A stretch of DNA of 64,000 bases from JADJOY01 sp016713535 [NCBI: Deltaproteobacteria bacterium] (GCA_016713535.1 JADJOY010000017.1:1-64000); one strand, 5' to 3'; positions 11,091-20,714 are shown, numbered from the stretch's first letter. Notes: generated from the sequence alone by a model not told the origin. Made by a program: numbers and translations.

Positions 11091-13007
11091 ATGCGATCGA
11101 AGGTCCGAGCACACCTCACGAGGATCGCCCTCGTGGCGATCGCGGCCCTCGGCGGAGTCGCGGCCGGCGTTCCGAGTCGCGCCGCGACGATCGCGGTCGA
11201 TTCGTTCGGCGACGACCACGACCTCGGCGCGAACGGAAACTGCACGTTGCGCGAGGCGGTGATCGCCGCGAACGATGACCGTGCGGTGGACGCGTGCCCC
11301 GCCGGCGCGGGCGCCGACGTCATCGAGCTCGGGCCAGGCACCCACACGCTCGTGATCGCGGGTGCCGACGAGAACGGCTCGCTCACCGGCGACCTCGACG
11401 TGTTCGGCGACGTCGTGATCCGTGGCGCCGGCCACGGCGCCACGGCGGTCGACGCGGGCCAGCTCGATCGTGCCTTCGACATCGGCTCGGCCTCGGCGCG
11501 TCTCGAACGGCTCACGATCCGGCGCGGGAAGATCGGCACCTGTCCGTTCACCGGCGCGGGGATCCGGCATGCGGCCGGCGATCTGACGCTCTCCGAGGTG
11601 ATCGTCGAGAGCTCGGGTAACTGGTGGGACAGTGGCTGCGACGGCGTGGGCGGCGGGCTCTACGTGTCGCCGGGCGCCACCACCCACCTCGTGTCGAGCA
11701 CGCTGACCGGGAACAAGGCGACCCACGGCGGCGGCGCCTTCGTCGAGCAGACCGGGACCCTCGAGCTGGTCCGCTCGGCGATCTTCGACAACGAGACTCA
11801 CAAGCGGGGCGGCGGGATCGAGGTCCGCGGCACCCTGAACGCGATCAACTCGACGATCGCGTCCAACTCGTCGTACTGGTACTGGCACCCCTCCTCGATC
11901 ATCCGGTACCCGGGCGGGCTGGTCGCGTACGGCACCGGGCACGTGACGCTCGATCACGTGACGATCACCGGCAACAGCGAGGGCGACCTCTACGCCGACG
12001 TCGGGTCCATGATCGAGCTGCGCGCGACCATCATCGGGTTCAAGTGCAGCGGTGACCTCACCGGCGTGCAGAGCCTCGGTCACAACCTCGTCGGCTACCA
12101 GACCTGCAACCTCGACCAGCCCACCGACCTCCAGAACACGCTCGCGCGCCTCACGGGTCCCATCCCCTCGAGCCCCACGACCACCTACGAGCCGCTGCCG
12201 GACAGCCCGCTGATCGACGCCGCAGGGACCGACGGGTGTCCGGCCACCGACCAGCGCGGCGTCGCCCGCCCCCAGGGCGCGGCGTGCGACATCGGTGCGG
12301 TCGAGTACGTGCCTCCGGTCTGCACCGACGGCGACGGGGACGGCTGGTACGCCGAGGGCGGGGCGTGCGGCGCCGCGGACTGCAGCGACGCCGACGCCCA
12401 GGTCCACCCGGGCGCCGAAGAGCGCTGCAACGCCCTCGACGACGACTGCGACGGCGACCTCGACGAGACCTTCCCCGAGCTCGGTTCCGCCTGCACCACC
12501 GGCGTGGGCGCGTGCGCGGCCACGGGCGTGACCGTTTGCAGCGCCGACGGCCTGGGCACGGGATGCGACGCGGTCGCCGGCGAGCCGCGTAGCGAGGGCC
12601 CGTTCGGCGACCCGAGCTGTGGCAACGCCTCCGACGACGACTGCGACGGGGCGGCCGATGAGGCCGACCCCGATTGCGCGCTCTCCTGCACCGACGGCGA
12701 CGGGGACGGCTTCGCCATCGAGGGCGGCGAGTGCGGGTCGGTCGACTGCGACGACGCGAACGCCGCCGTGAACCCCGGCCAGAGCGAGGTCCCGGGCAAC
12801 GGCGTGGACGACGACTGCGATCCCGCGACCCCGCCCCAGACCGGCTGCGCTCCCCAGCCGCAGTCCGCCGTCGCGGCGGTCGGAGGAGAGCGGATCGCCA
12901 CCCCATTCGTGCTCGACCTCGGGCCGTGGATCGGCGCGCTCGCGCTCGTGATCCGTGGTGTCCGCCGTCGGGCGCTTCCTGCCGGGAGAGCAGCGCGGGC
13001 CGCCTGA
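11091..13007 (+). CDS. Secreted CSLREA / choice-of-anchor-Q protein with MopE-type metal-binding motifs
   Basis: 638 residues. A signal peptide (ALVAIAALGGVAAGVPSRA) is followed by a CSLREA-type motif (NCTLREAVIAAND), right-handed beta-helix repeats, and the choice-of-anchor-Q ending (DSPLIDAAGTDGCPATDQRG...DIGAVEY). Then come three cysteine- and aspartate-rich units of the MopE 'putative metal-binding motif' type (DGDGDGW...DCSDADAQVHPGAEERCNALDDDCDG). The C-terminus has a hydrophobic helix and RGVRRR, typical of a surface-retained protein. MopE of Methylococcus is a copper-binding surface protein encoded beside a di-haem cytochrome c peroxidase; here two such peroxidase-like genes flank this one. 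Metal identity is inference. Start ATG at 11091 after a G-rich ribosome site; the stop codon sits in the loop of a hairpin (12999-13015). Confidence 0.82.
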   Translation: MRSKVRAHLTRIALVAIAALGGVAAGVPSRAATIAVDSFGDDHDLGANGNCTLREAVIAANDDRAVDACPAGAGADVIELGPGTHTLVIAGADENGSLTGDLDVFGDVVIRGAGHGATAVDAGQLDRAFDIGSASARLERLTIRRGKIGTCPFTGAGIRHAAGDLTLSEVIVESSGNWWDSGCDGVGGGLYVSPGATTHLVSSTLTGNKATHGGGAFVEQTGTLELVRSAIFDNETHKRGGGIEVRGTLNAINSTIASNSSYWYWHPSSIIRYPGGLVAYGTGHVTLDHVTITGNSEGDLYADVGSMIELRATIIGFKCSGDLTGVQSLGHNLVGYQTCNLDQPTDLQNTLARLTGPIPSSPTTTYEPLPDSPLIDAAGTDGCPATDQRGVARPQGAACDIGAVEYVPPVCTDGDGDGWYAEGGACGAADCSDADAQVHPGAEERCNALDDDCDGDLDETFPELGSACTTGVGACAATGVTVCSADGLGTGCDAVAGEPRSEGPFGDPSCGNASDDDCDGAADEADPDCALSCTDGDGDGFAIEGGECGSVDCDDANAAVNPGQSEVPGNGVDDDCDPATPPQTGCAPQPQSAVAAVGGERIATPFVLDLGPWIGALALVIRGVRRRALPAGRAARAA

Positions 13008-13017
13008 GAGGCGGCGC

Positions 13018-13038
13018 GGCCCCACGGGAGTCGGGGCC
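13018..13038. terminator. Repeat-family-B hairpin between convergent genes
   Basis: GGCCCC (13018-13023) pairs with GGGGCC (13033-13038) around ACGGGAGTC and is followed by TCCGAACGG. Directly before it, GCCGCC and GGCGGC (12999-13015) form a second hairpin whose loop holds the stop codon of the upstream gene. The position between converging genes suggests transcription termination, but no T-run follows. Confidence 0.4.
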
Positions 13039-13095
13039 TCCGAACGGCGGGTGAGTCGAGCGAGCCCTCGGCGGGACGGCGTCCCCCCCTCCGCG

Positions 13096-13671
13096 TCAGG
13101 GCTGGCGCAGATAGTCGAGGCCGGCGAGCACGCCGAACAGGAAGAAGAGCGCCGCGGCGCCGCGCTTCACGAGGCGCTGCGGCAGCTTGTCGGCGAGGCG
13201 CTGGCCGAGGAACACCGCGAGGCCGTCCGCGACCAGCATGCCGAGCGTGGCACCCGCGGTGACCGCGACGATGGAGCCGTACTTCGCCGCCAGCCCGATC
13301 GCGGCGAGCTGGGTCTTGTCGCCGAGCTCGGCGAGGAAGAAGAGCGTCGCCGTGGTGACGAACGCCCCGCGCGCCGAAGCCGCCTCGCTCGTGGCCTCGT
13401 CCTCGTCGCCGCCGAACAACGTCCAGAACCCGAACCCGACGAACACCACCGCCACACCCAGGCTGCGCAGCTTGCGATCGAGGTGCGCCCCGATCCACAC
13501 GCCGAGCGTCGAGGCCAGCAGGTTCAGGAGGACCGTCGCCGCGGCGATCCCGGCGAGGACCGTGCCGGGCTTGCGGAAGCGCGTCGCCAGCGAGAACGCG
13601 AGCAGCTGCGTCTTGTCGCCCATCTCGCTCATGACGACGAGGGCGAACGAGGCGAGCAGGGCTTCGAGCAT
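13096..13671 (-). CDS. GDT1/UPF0016 family cation transporter
   Basis: 191-residue inner-membrane protein with six predicted helices in two repeats. Both repeats carry the family signature: SEMGDKTQLLAF near the N-terminus and AELGDKTQLAAI in the second half. The acidic residues in these motifs coordinate Mn2+ or Ca2+. Bacterial members such as MneA export manganese; that is the best guess here, with calcium/proton exchange as alternative. A charged loop (GGDEDEATSEAAS) joins the repeats. Start ATG at 13671. It stands between metal-motif and redox genes, which fits metal homeostasis, but it is transcribed alone against its neighbours. Confidence 0.9.
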   Translation of the reverse strand: MLEALLASFALVVMSEMGDKTQLLAFSLATRFRKPGTVLAGIAAATVLLNLLASTLGVWIGAHLDRKLRSLGVAVVFVGFGFWTLFGGDEDEATSEAASARGAFVTTATLFFLAELGDKTQLAAIGLAAKYGSIVAVTAGATLGMLVADGLAVFLGQRLADKLPQRLVKRGAAALFFLFGVLAGLDYLRQP

Positions 13672-13816
13672 GGAGGGGCGCGGGTGAGGGAAAGGGCGGG
13701 ATCCTACTCGCATCCGCTGCGCGCGGCTTGAGCGCGGCGCCGCTCTTCGGGAAGAATCTCGCGTGGGGGACCCGCCGTGGTGGCAGGGTCGCTGGCCCCC
13801 CCCTCTCGAGCGCTCG

Positions 13817-16800
13817 ATGGAAGGACCCCGACCGGTGACCGCGGCTCGCTTCCATCGAAACGGAATCGTCTCGTTGCTGATCGCGCTCCTCCTGGCGCTC
13901 GCCACGGGCTGCAGCGACTCCTCGCCCACCACTGCCAGCGGCGGCTCGGACCTCCCGCTGCCCGCGCCCGAGCCGCGCCTCGCGACGCGCTCCGGCCCGG
14001 GGCTCGGCAACCTCACCTACGAGCCCGCCGAGCTCTTCACCGCGATCGCGAGGGTCGACGAGTCCAACGACATCCCCGCCCAGGCCTCGCTCAAGCCGTT
14101 CGGCACCAACGTCGCGACGATGGTCGACGGCTGGTTCTTCACGCTCTTCGCGCCCGACAGCGGCTTTGGCCCGGGAGGTCTGCTCTTCTACGACGTCTCC
14201 GACCCGCGCCATCCGGAAGCTCGCCAAGCGCCTGTACGAGCCGCGCGGACGCACCGGTGAGCTGCGCGAGGCGCACTCGATCGGCCTCGGCGTGGTCGGT
14301 GACCGGATCCTCGCCGCGATCCAGAGCCGCCTCGGAGTGCAGTTCTGGGACTTGACCGACGTCCGCAACCCCGAGCTGGTGAGCTTTCTCCGGCTGCCGG
14401 CGGTGAACGGCGGCGACTACACGTTCGTCGCGTGGCAGCTCTCCTGGCAGGGGCGCTACGTGTACGTCGCCGGCTCCAACCTCGGCGTCTTCATCGTCGA
14501 CGCCAGCGACCCCGCGCGGCCGGTCCTCGCGGACCGGGGCGCGGGGCGTCCCAACCCGGTGCCGGTCGGCGAGCTCGGCGGCTTCCGCGTCGGTCCGATC
14601 TTCGCGGTCGGCAACCTGCTGGTGCTCAGCAGCATGGACGTCGCGTTCGGCTACGCGACGCTCGACATCTCGGATCCGCTCAACCCGGAGCTGCTCGACT
14701 ACGTCAACCGCGGCCTCACCCACTACTACGCGACCAGCTTCAACGGGAACCGCATCATCGCTTCGGTGCGCGGCGCGGGCGCGCGGATGGCGATCCACTC
14801 GACCGGCGATCCCACCAGCATCACGCTGGTGAACGACGCGCTGGTGGTGGACGAGCAGCTCTACAACGCCACCCAGGATCAGTTCGTGATCCAGGGCTGC
14901 CAGGACGAGATCGTCAAGGTCGACGTCTCGAACCCGTCTCAGTACCGGGTCGTGGGGCGCGGCTCGCTCGGCGTCGACCACGCCGACCATGGCCAGGTCA
15001 CGCCGATGGGCAACCTCGTGTACGTCGGCAATGATCACGGCACCGGCAGCGGCTGGATCGTCCACGACGTGGCGCCGGACACCCGCGCGCCGGCGGTCAC
15101 CATGGTGAGCCCGCCGGACGGCGCCACCGGACAGGCGTTGACCAGCCGCGTGGGACTCACGCTCTCGGACTCCGTCGAGCTCGCGAGCGTGAACGACACC
15201 ACCTTCGTGGTGCGGCCGATGGACGGCGCGCCGCTCACGGGGCGCTACACCGTCCACAACACGCTGGTGAACTTCGAGCCGGACGAGCCGCTCGCTCCGG
15301 CCACACGCTACGAGGTGATCGTGCGCGCGGGTGGCATCGCCGACTGGGCGGGCAACCTCGTCACCGACGAGGTCGTGACCCACTTCGAGACCGAACCCGC
15401 GAGCGCCGCGCCGCCCACCGGCGTCGCCGGGCTGGTGGGGCGCTGGCGCCTCGACGAGCCCGCGGGCGAGGTCATCGCACGCGACTTCTCCGGCCACGCC
15501 GCGAACGGCGCGCTGCTCGGCGACGCGCGCCTCGGCGGCGGCGCGCTCGCGCTCGACGGCGAGGGCGACACGGTGCGGATCGACGGCGCCGGCCTCGCGT
15601 TCGACGGCGACCTGTCGGTGTCGCTGTGGGTCCGCACCACCTCGACGAGCACGCGCGGCGCCGACGTGCCCGCCGAGTGGTGGCGCGGCGAGTGGTGGGT
15701 CGACCGCCACCGCGGCCCCGGCGGCCGCGGCTGGGCGATCACCAACCACTTCGGCAAGGCCACCTTCTACCTGAACCGCGACGACGACGTTCTGGTCTCG
15801 ACCACACGCATCGACGACGGCGAGTGGCACCACGTGGCGGCCACTCGCCGCGCCGCCGACGGCGCGCGGCGGCTCTACGTCGACGGGCGCCTCGAGAGCG
15901 AGGCGAGGAGCGGCTCGACCGACACGATCTTCACGCGCCCATCGCTCTACCTGGGCTCGAGCTCGGGGGTGTCGCAGTTCGCGCGCGCCGAGCTCAAGGA
16001 CGTGCGCGTCTATGCGCGCGTCCTCGGCGCCAAGGACGTGGCCGGTGTGATGGAGGGCCGCGCCGAGCCGGGTGAGCCGCTCGCGATCGACCTCGCCGAG
16101 ACGTCCTCGAGCGTCGCGGGCGGCGAGGCCCGCTTCACGGCCGGCGTGAGCGGCGCCGGCAAGCCGCGGGTGTCGTGGGACTTCGGGGATGGCAGCCCCG
16201 CCACCGAGCCGCGCGCAGCCACCGAAGCGGCCCACACCTACGCCGAGCCCGGCCACTACCAGGTGGTGGTGACCGTGAGCGACGGCGCGCGCGAGGAGCG
16301 CACCACGTTCTCGCACACCGTTCACCGCGCGCTGCCGGAGGCGCCGCCGACCACCTCGTCGACGATCGCGTACGACGCGCGGCGCGGGCGGGTGTGGGCC
16401 GTGAACCCCGACTCCGACACCGTCACGGCGCTCGCCGCGAGCGGCCACCCTTCGGTGCTCTTCGAGGTGCCGGTGGGCCGCCATCCGCGCACCCGCGCGG
16501 TGCCGGGCGACGGCAGCGTGTGGGTGGCGTGCCAGGACGACGACCGCGTGGTGGTCCTCGACGGCGATCGCGGCACCGTGCGGGCCAACCTGGTCTTGCC
16601 GCGTGGCTCGCAGCCGTTCGCGATCGCCGCCGATCCCGCGGGTACCACGCTCTACGTGACGCTGTTCGCGACCGGTGAGGTGGCGGCGATCGACGCGCGC
16701 ACCCGCGAGGTCCGCTGGCGTGCCGCCGTGGGGCCGAAGCCGCGCGGCCTCGCCGTGACGCCCGACGGACGCCGGCTCTTCGTGTCGCGCTTCGTGTCGC

Positions 16801-18178
16801 CCGCCGAGCGCGGCGAGGTGCGCAGTGTGCGCGCGGCCGATGGCACCGTCGAGGAGCCGATCGCGCTCGCCGCCGACACCACCACCGTGGACGCCGAGGA
16901 CCGCGGGCGCGGCGTGCCCAACTACGTGGGGGCGCCGGTGATCTCGTCCGACGCGGCCGAGCTCTGGGTGCCGTCCAAGCAAGACAACGTGTTCCGCGGG
17001 CTCGCCCGCGACGGGAGGCCGCTCGAGCACGACAAGACCACCCGCGCCGTCACCTCGCGCGTCGAGCTCGCCAGTGGTCACGAGGTGACGGGCGGGCGCA
17101 TCGACTTCAACGATCGCGCGATGCCGAGCGCGGTCGCGTTCACTCCCCTCGGCGACTACGCGTTCGTGGCCATGCAAGGCTCGTCGACCGTCGAGATCCG
17201 CGACGCCTACACCGGCGCCGCGGTGGGCGCCGTCGACAAGGTCGGCAAGGCGCCGCAGGGGCTGGTGCTCTCGCCCGATGGGAGCCGGCTCTTCGTGCAG
17301 GGGTTCATGTCACGCACCGTGACGGTCCACGACACCGCGGGAGTCCTGGCGGGGCGCGAGCTCGCGCCGCCGCGGGTCGCGAGCCTCGCGACGGTGGCCG
17401 CCGAGCGCCTCGCGCCTGAGGTGCGGCGCGGCAAGCAGCTCTTCTACGGGGCGCGCGACCCGCGGATCTCGCGCGACGGCTACATCTCGTGTGCGGGCTG
17501 CCACGCCGACGGCGACGACGACGGGCGGGTGTGGGACTTCACCGACCGCGGCGAGGGCCTGCGCAACACCATCGCGCTGGTGGGGCGCGCCGGCACCGCC
17601 CACGGTCCGGTCCACTGGACCGCCAACTTCGACGAGATCCAGGACTTCGAGAACGACATCCGCAACGCCTTCGGTGGCGCCGGGCTGATGAGCGACGCCG
17701 ACTTCCATGCCGGCACCCGCGCCCAGTCGCTCGGCGATCCGAAGGCGGAGTGAGCGCCGATCTCGACGCGCTCGCCGCGTACGTGGGCTCGCTCGACCGG
17801 TTCCCCAAGAGCCCGTATCGCGCCGCCGACGGCGCCCTCACCGCGGACGCGCGCGCCGGGAAGGCGATCTTCGAGCGGCTGCGTTGCGCCACCTGCCACG
17901 GGCCGCCGCGCTTCACCGACAGCGGGGTCGGCGGGCTCCACGACGTCGGCACGCTCACGGCGGAGTCGGGCTCGCGGCTGGGTGGGCCGCTCACCGGCCT
18001 CGACACGCCGACCCTGCGTGGGATCTGGGACACCGCGCCCTATCTCCACGACGGCTCGGCGGCGACGCTGCGCGACGTGCTCGTCACTCGCAACCGCGAC
18101 GGCAAGCACGGCGACGTCGCGAGCCTGAGCGAGAGCGAGCTCACCCAGCTCGAGCGCTATTTGCTCGAGCTCGAGTGA
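13817..18178 (+). CDS. Giant lipoprotein: LVIVD / LamG / PKD / beta-propeller / di-haem cytochrome c (two frameshifts)
   Basis: About 1450 residues once two slips are repaired. The N-terminus is a lipoprotein signal (LLLALATG then Cys). Then: LVIVD repeats, Big_5 domain (VSPPDGATGQALTSRVGLTL), a LamG/concanavalin-like domain absent from the paralogue (VGRWRLDEPAGEVIARDFSG), PKD (WDFGDG...HTYAEPGHYQVVV), YVTN propeller, and a di-haem cytochrome c with CAGCH and CATCH. Slip 1 near 14210-14215 needs one base skipped (or two added); slip 2 near 17748 needs one base added (GDPKA then GVSADLDALAAY). Both halves match the gene at 7.1-10.8 kb closely, so sequencing error is likelier than decay. It is probably anchored in the outer membrane and acts in surface redox chemistry. 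Confidence 0.8.
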
Positions 18179-18195
18179 TCGGCGATCGTACCGCC

Positions 18196-18447
18196 ATGAG
18201 CGCCGATCTCGAGCCCGTCGCGCCCCGCGACCCGGACGGCGGCGGCGCGAGCCTGGCACGGGACTTCTTCACCGGCTGCGGGACGCTGGTCGTCCTCGGC
18301 CTGGTGGTGTTCGTCGTGATCCCGCTGGTGCTCTTCGTCGTCAAGGCGAGCTTCGCGATCGCCGTGCCCGTGGCCGTCATCGCGATCGTGATCTTCCTGA
18401 TCGCCGTCCTCGGCCGCGTCGTCCGCATCCTCCGCAGCCGCTGGTGA
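18196..18447 (+). CDS. Small two-helix membrane protein
   Basis: 83 residues: a polar N-terminus (about 25 residues), then two strongly hydrophobic segments (about 28-50 and 53-75) and a short basic tail (RVVRILRSRW). No family recognised. It begins 17 bases after the giant lipoprotein gene and may share its transcript. A strong hairpin terminator follows at 18495. Confidence 0.6.
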   Translation: MSADLEPVAPRDPDGGGASLARDFFTGCGTLVVLGLVVFVVIPLVLFVVKASFAIAVPVAVIAIVIFLIAVLGRVVRILRSRW

Positions 18448-18494
18448 CGAGCGACGCGAGCGGCCCCACGCCCGCCCCTACGCTGGCCGTGTAG

Positions 18495-18520
18495 GGGCGA
18501 GCGTGAGCTCGCCCGATTTT
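18495..18520 (+). terminator. Rho-independent terminator
   Basis: GGGCGAGC and GCTCGCCC form a perfect 8-bp stem around GTGA, followed by GATTTT. It ends the transcript of the small membrane protein gene. An overlapping pair GCCCCTAC / GTAGGGGC (about 18474-18498) resembles the repeat next to the sulfotransferase gene at 46.9 kb. Confidence 0.65.
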
Positions 18521-18592
18521 CCGGAGGGTGATCGGCCCACGCGGTCGCAGCCCCGGCTTGTGTGAGCGCTCGCGCGGGAGGTAACGTGCAGA

Positions 18593-18618
18593 ACGTACGA
18601 AACGGACGATCCGTACGT
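18593..18618. promoter_or_regulatory. Inverted repeat upstream of the toxin-antitoxin pair
   Basis: ACGTACG (18593-18599) and CGTACGT (18612-18618) are perfect 7-base arms 12 bases apart, about 160 bases before the antitoxin start. Antitoxins of this type normally repress their own operon by binding such dyads; assignment here is inference. Confidence 0.4.
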
Positions 18619-18776
18619 ATTCGCTCGGTCCACCGATCGAGGTCTCCACGATGCGACGCGCAACTCGCTCCGCCCGGAAGGGCGACGCACAGCCAGCTCA
18701 GGCACCGCGGGCAGTCGGTGGCGTCCGACGCGCTGTCCGGTCACTGCCGGCCGCCGAGCACGAGCTCGGAAGCTTC

Positions 18777-19121
18777 GTGAGCGTGATGGAGGCCCGGGCC
18801 AACTTCTCGGAGACGGTCAACCGCACCGCGTTCGGACACGAGCGGCTGGTGATCGAACGCCACGGTAAGGCGGTGGCGGCGCTGGTGCCCATCGAGGACC
18901 TGCAGCGTCTTCGCGACTTCGAGGACCGAGAGGACGTGGAGGCGGCGCGGCGAGCGCTGGCCGATCCTACCGAGACTCCGATCCCCTTCGAGCGAGTCCG
19001 CGAGGACCTTCGAGCTCTCGACCGGCTCGAGGCTGTGATGGGCCGCGAGGCAGCGCTCGCGGAGCTCGAGCGCCGGCGAACGGCTACCGAGCCCAGGAAG
19101 CGCAAGCCTCGGCGGGCGTGA
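18777..19121 (+). CDS. Antitoxin of the Phd/YefM (RelB-like) type
   Basis: 114 residues with GTG at 18777 as start. The N-terminal fold matches Phd/YefM: SVMEARANFSETVNRT, then HERLVIERHGKAVAALVPIEDL, which forms the DNA-binding dimer. The charged C-terminal half (residues about 50-114) would wrap and neutralise the toxin. I chose GTG 18777 because family members begin a few residues before the 'EARANF' helix and a GGA ribosome site is present; ATG at 18786 is possible, and the frame stays open upstream to 18651. The toxin gene starts three bases after the stop. Confidence 0.8.
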   Translation: MSVMEARANFSETVNRTAFGHERLVIERHGKAVAALVPIEDLQRLRDFEDREDVEAARRALADPTETPIPFERVREDLRALDRLEAVMGREAALAELERRRTATEPRKRKPRRA

Positions 19122-19124
19122 GCG

Positions 19125-19403
19125 GTGGGCGTTGGGTCCTATCGAATCGAGGTCTTACCAAGCGCACGCAAGGCGCTCGAAGCCATCGCGAGACCCGACC
19201 GCCACCGGATCGAGGCGAAGATCACCGCGCTCGCGGCGACTCCCCGCCCGCATGGGGTGGAGAAGCTGAGCGGTGCGGAGAAGCTCTACCGGATTCGGTC
19301 CGGCGACTACCGGATCGTTTACGAGATCCGCGACGAGGTCCTCGTGATCGTGGTGGTGCGGATCGCCCATCGCCGTGACGTCTATCGCAAGCTGCGCTCC
19401 TGA
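19125..19403 (+). CDS. RelE/ParE-family toxin
   Basis: 92 residues. The whole length matches the RelE/ParE fold: SYRIEVLPSARKALEAIA at the start, then KLSGAEKLYRIRSGDYRIVYEI and a basic end (RIAHRRDVYRKL). RelE members cleave mRNA in the ribosome; ParE members poison gyrase; the arginine-rich strand (YRIRSGDYRIVY) is more typical of RelE. GTG start at 19125, three bases after the antitoxin stop, so the pair is co-translated. The antitoxin directly upstream supports a working module. Confidence 0.85.
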   Translation: MGVGSYRIEVLPSARKALEAIARPDRHRIEAKITALAATPRPHGVEKLSGAEKLYRIRSGDYRIVYEIRDEVLVIVVVRIAHRRDVYRKLRS

Positions 19404-19442
19404 CGTCGATCGCTCGCGGAGCGCGGCTGCCGGGTGGGTACG

Positions 19443-19760
19443 TCACGCCGGCTCGCGGAACTGGGGTGGCAGCTCGACGGCGGCATCGGGGCCGACGACG
19501 GTGGTCCACTCGCGCACCCACCAGCGGCGCACGGCGCCGTTTTGCACGTAGGGGTCGGCTTCCGCGAAGCGCTCGGCGACGGCGGGTGAGTCGCCGCTGA
19601 AGAGCAGCAGCGCGCCGTCGATCGGGTTGGCATAGGCGCCACCGAGGACCAGCTCGCCACGCGCGACCGCGGCGCGGGCGTGGGCCAGGTGCGCCGCGCG
19701 ATGCGGCTCGCGGCGCTCGACGTAGCCGTCGCCGCCTTCGTAGAAGAGCAGGTAGTGCAT
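19443..19760 (-). CDS. YciI family protein
   Basis: 105-residue member of the YciI/YCII-related family (small ferredoxin-like dimer of unclear function). Diagnostic parts are MHYLLFYEGGDGYVE at the start, HLAHARAAVARGELVLGGAY, and the FAEADPYVQNGAV stretch near the end. The start ATG at 19760 has a full AGGAGG ribosome site. The upstream region holds a large nested palindrome (19789-19844), so expression is probably tightly controlled. It converges with the toxin gene, 39 bases away. Confidence 0.88.
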   Translation of the reverse strand: MHYLLFYEGGDGYVERREPHRAAHLAHARAAVARGELVLGGAYANPIDGALLLFSGDSPAVAERFAEADPYVQNGAVRRWWVREWTTVVGPDAAVELPPQFREPA

Positions 19761-19788
19761 CGCAGCCTCCTGGCAGGTCGGGCTGGTC

Positions 19789-19844
19789 TGTAAAGCACTT
19801 GCTATACAAATCCGTATAGCTGCTGCTTTACAGTTTTTGTAAAG
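19789..19844. promoter_or_regulatory. Nested palindromic operator in an AT-rich island
   Basis: Outer arms TGTAAAGCA (19789-19797) and TGCTTTACA (19824-19832) enclose inner arms GCTATAC (19801-19807) and GTATAGC (19814-19820), with equal 3-base spacers on both sides and the centre at 19810.5. A third half-site TGTAAAG (19838-19844) faces CTTTACA (19826-19832) across five bases. The island is about 60% AT in a 70% GC setting and lies 29 bases before the YciI start, so it is a likely promoter/operator. Confidence 0.6.
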
Positions 19845-20039
19845 CTAAAGCTCCACAGGCGAATTTCGCGAGTTTCCGGGGCGAAATGGGCCCTGACTGG
19901 CCGTTTCGAGGGGCGAATGGGCGAGGTTTTCGGGCTCGATCGGGCGCGGTTTCCCGAGCGGATCGGGATCGAAAGATGGAGCGAGAGGAGCCGTCGTGGC
20001 GGGGCCGGGCGAGGGGCCGCCCGGCCTCCATCGGCACGT

Positions 20040-20714
20040 TCAGCCGGCCATCAGCAGCAGGCCGACCTGCATGACGACGGCCATGTCGCCGACGATCTTC
20101 ATCTTGCCGCCCATGAAGGCGGCCTGCGGGTTGAGCTCGCCCTTCACGATCTTCTTGTAGTCGTCCTCGGCGAAGCTCACGGTGGCGTGGGGCTGGGCGG
20201 GCATGGGCGTGGTGCCGAACTTCACGGTGATCGCCCAGTCGCCCTCGGCGCCGCCGGTCATCACGAACTGGATGGTGCCGGCCAGGGTCTTGAGCTTCTC
20301 GACCTTGGACTTGGTGAGCGGCTGCGCGCTACCGGCGGCGCCGGCGCTCAAGCCCCCGCCCAGCAGCGCGACCTGACCCATCTTGTCGCCGATCACGCGC
20401 ATGGCTTTCCGCCAGTCGCCGATCTCCTGCACCACGGTGACGATCGGCTCGTGGACCGGCGTGTCGCTCACCACCATCTGGCCGTCGCGGACGTTCAGGT
20501 TCCAGGTGCCGCCGCTCTCGCCGGTGATCTGCACCTGCACCGTCATCTCGACCGCGCGCATGGTGTCGAGCGACGTCTGGAGCACCTGGATGAGCTTCTC
20601 GACCTTCTCGACGCCGGCGTGGAACTGGCGCGGCACGGTGGTGCCGAAGAACTCGGCGGGCGGCTGCTCGGAGGGCTTGGCCGGTGCGGTGGTCGGGTTC
20701 GGCGGAGGGGTCAT
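20040..20714 (-). CDS. SCP2 sterol-binding-domain protein
   Basis: 224 residues. A proline-rich N-terminus (MTPPPNPTTAPAKPSEQPP) leads into an alpha/beta SCP2-like lipid-binding fold: QVQITGESGGTWNLNVRDG early, then WAITVKFGTT, and the closing FMGGKMKIVGDMAVVMQV, which is typical of SCP2 C-termini (GKxKxxGDxxxxxxL). It would bind a lipid or acyl ligand in the cytoplasm. It follows the topoisomerase VI A gene by 61 bases on the same strand and may share its transcript, though no functional link is obvious. Confidence 0.82.
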   Translation of the reverse strand: MTPPPNPTTAPAKPSEQPPAEFFGTTVPRQFHAGVEKVEKLIQVLQTSLDTMRAVEMTVQVQITGESGGTWNLNVRDGQMVVSDTPVHEPIVTVVQEIGDWRKAMRVIGDKMGQVALLGGGLSAGAAGSAQPLTKSKVEKLKTLAGTIQFVMTGGAEGDWAITVKFGTTPMPAQPHATVSFAEDDYKKIVKGELNPQAAFMGGKMKIVGDMAVVMQVGLLLMAG

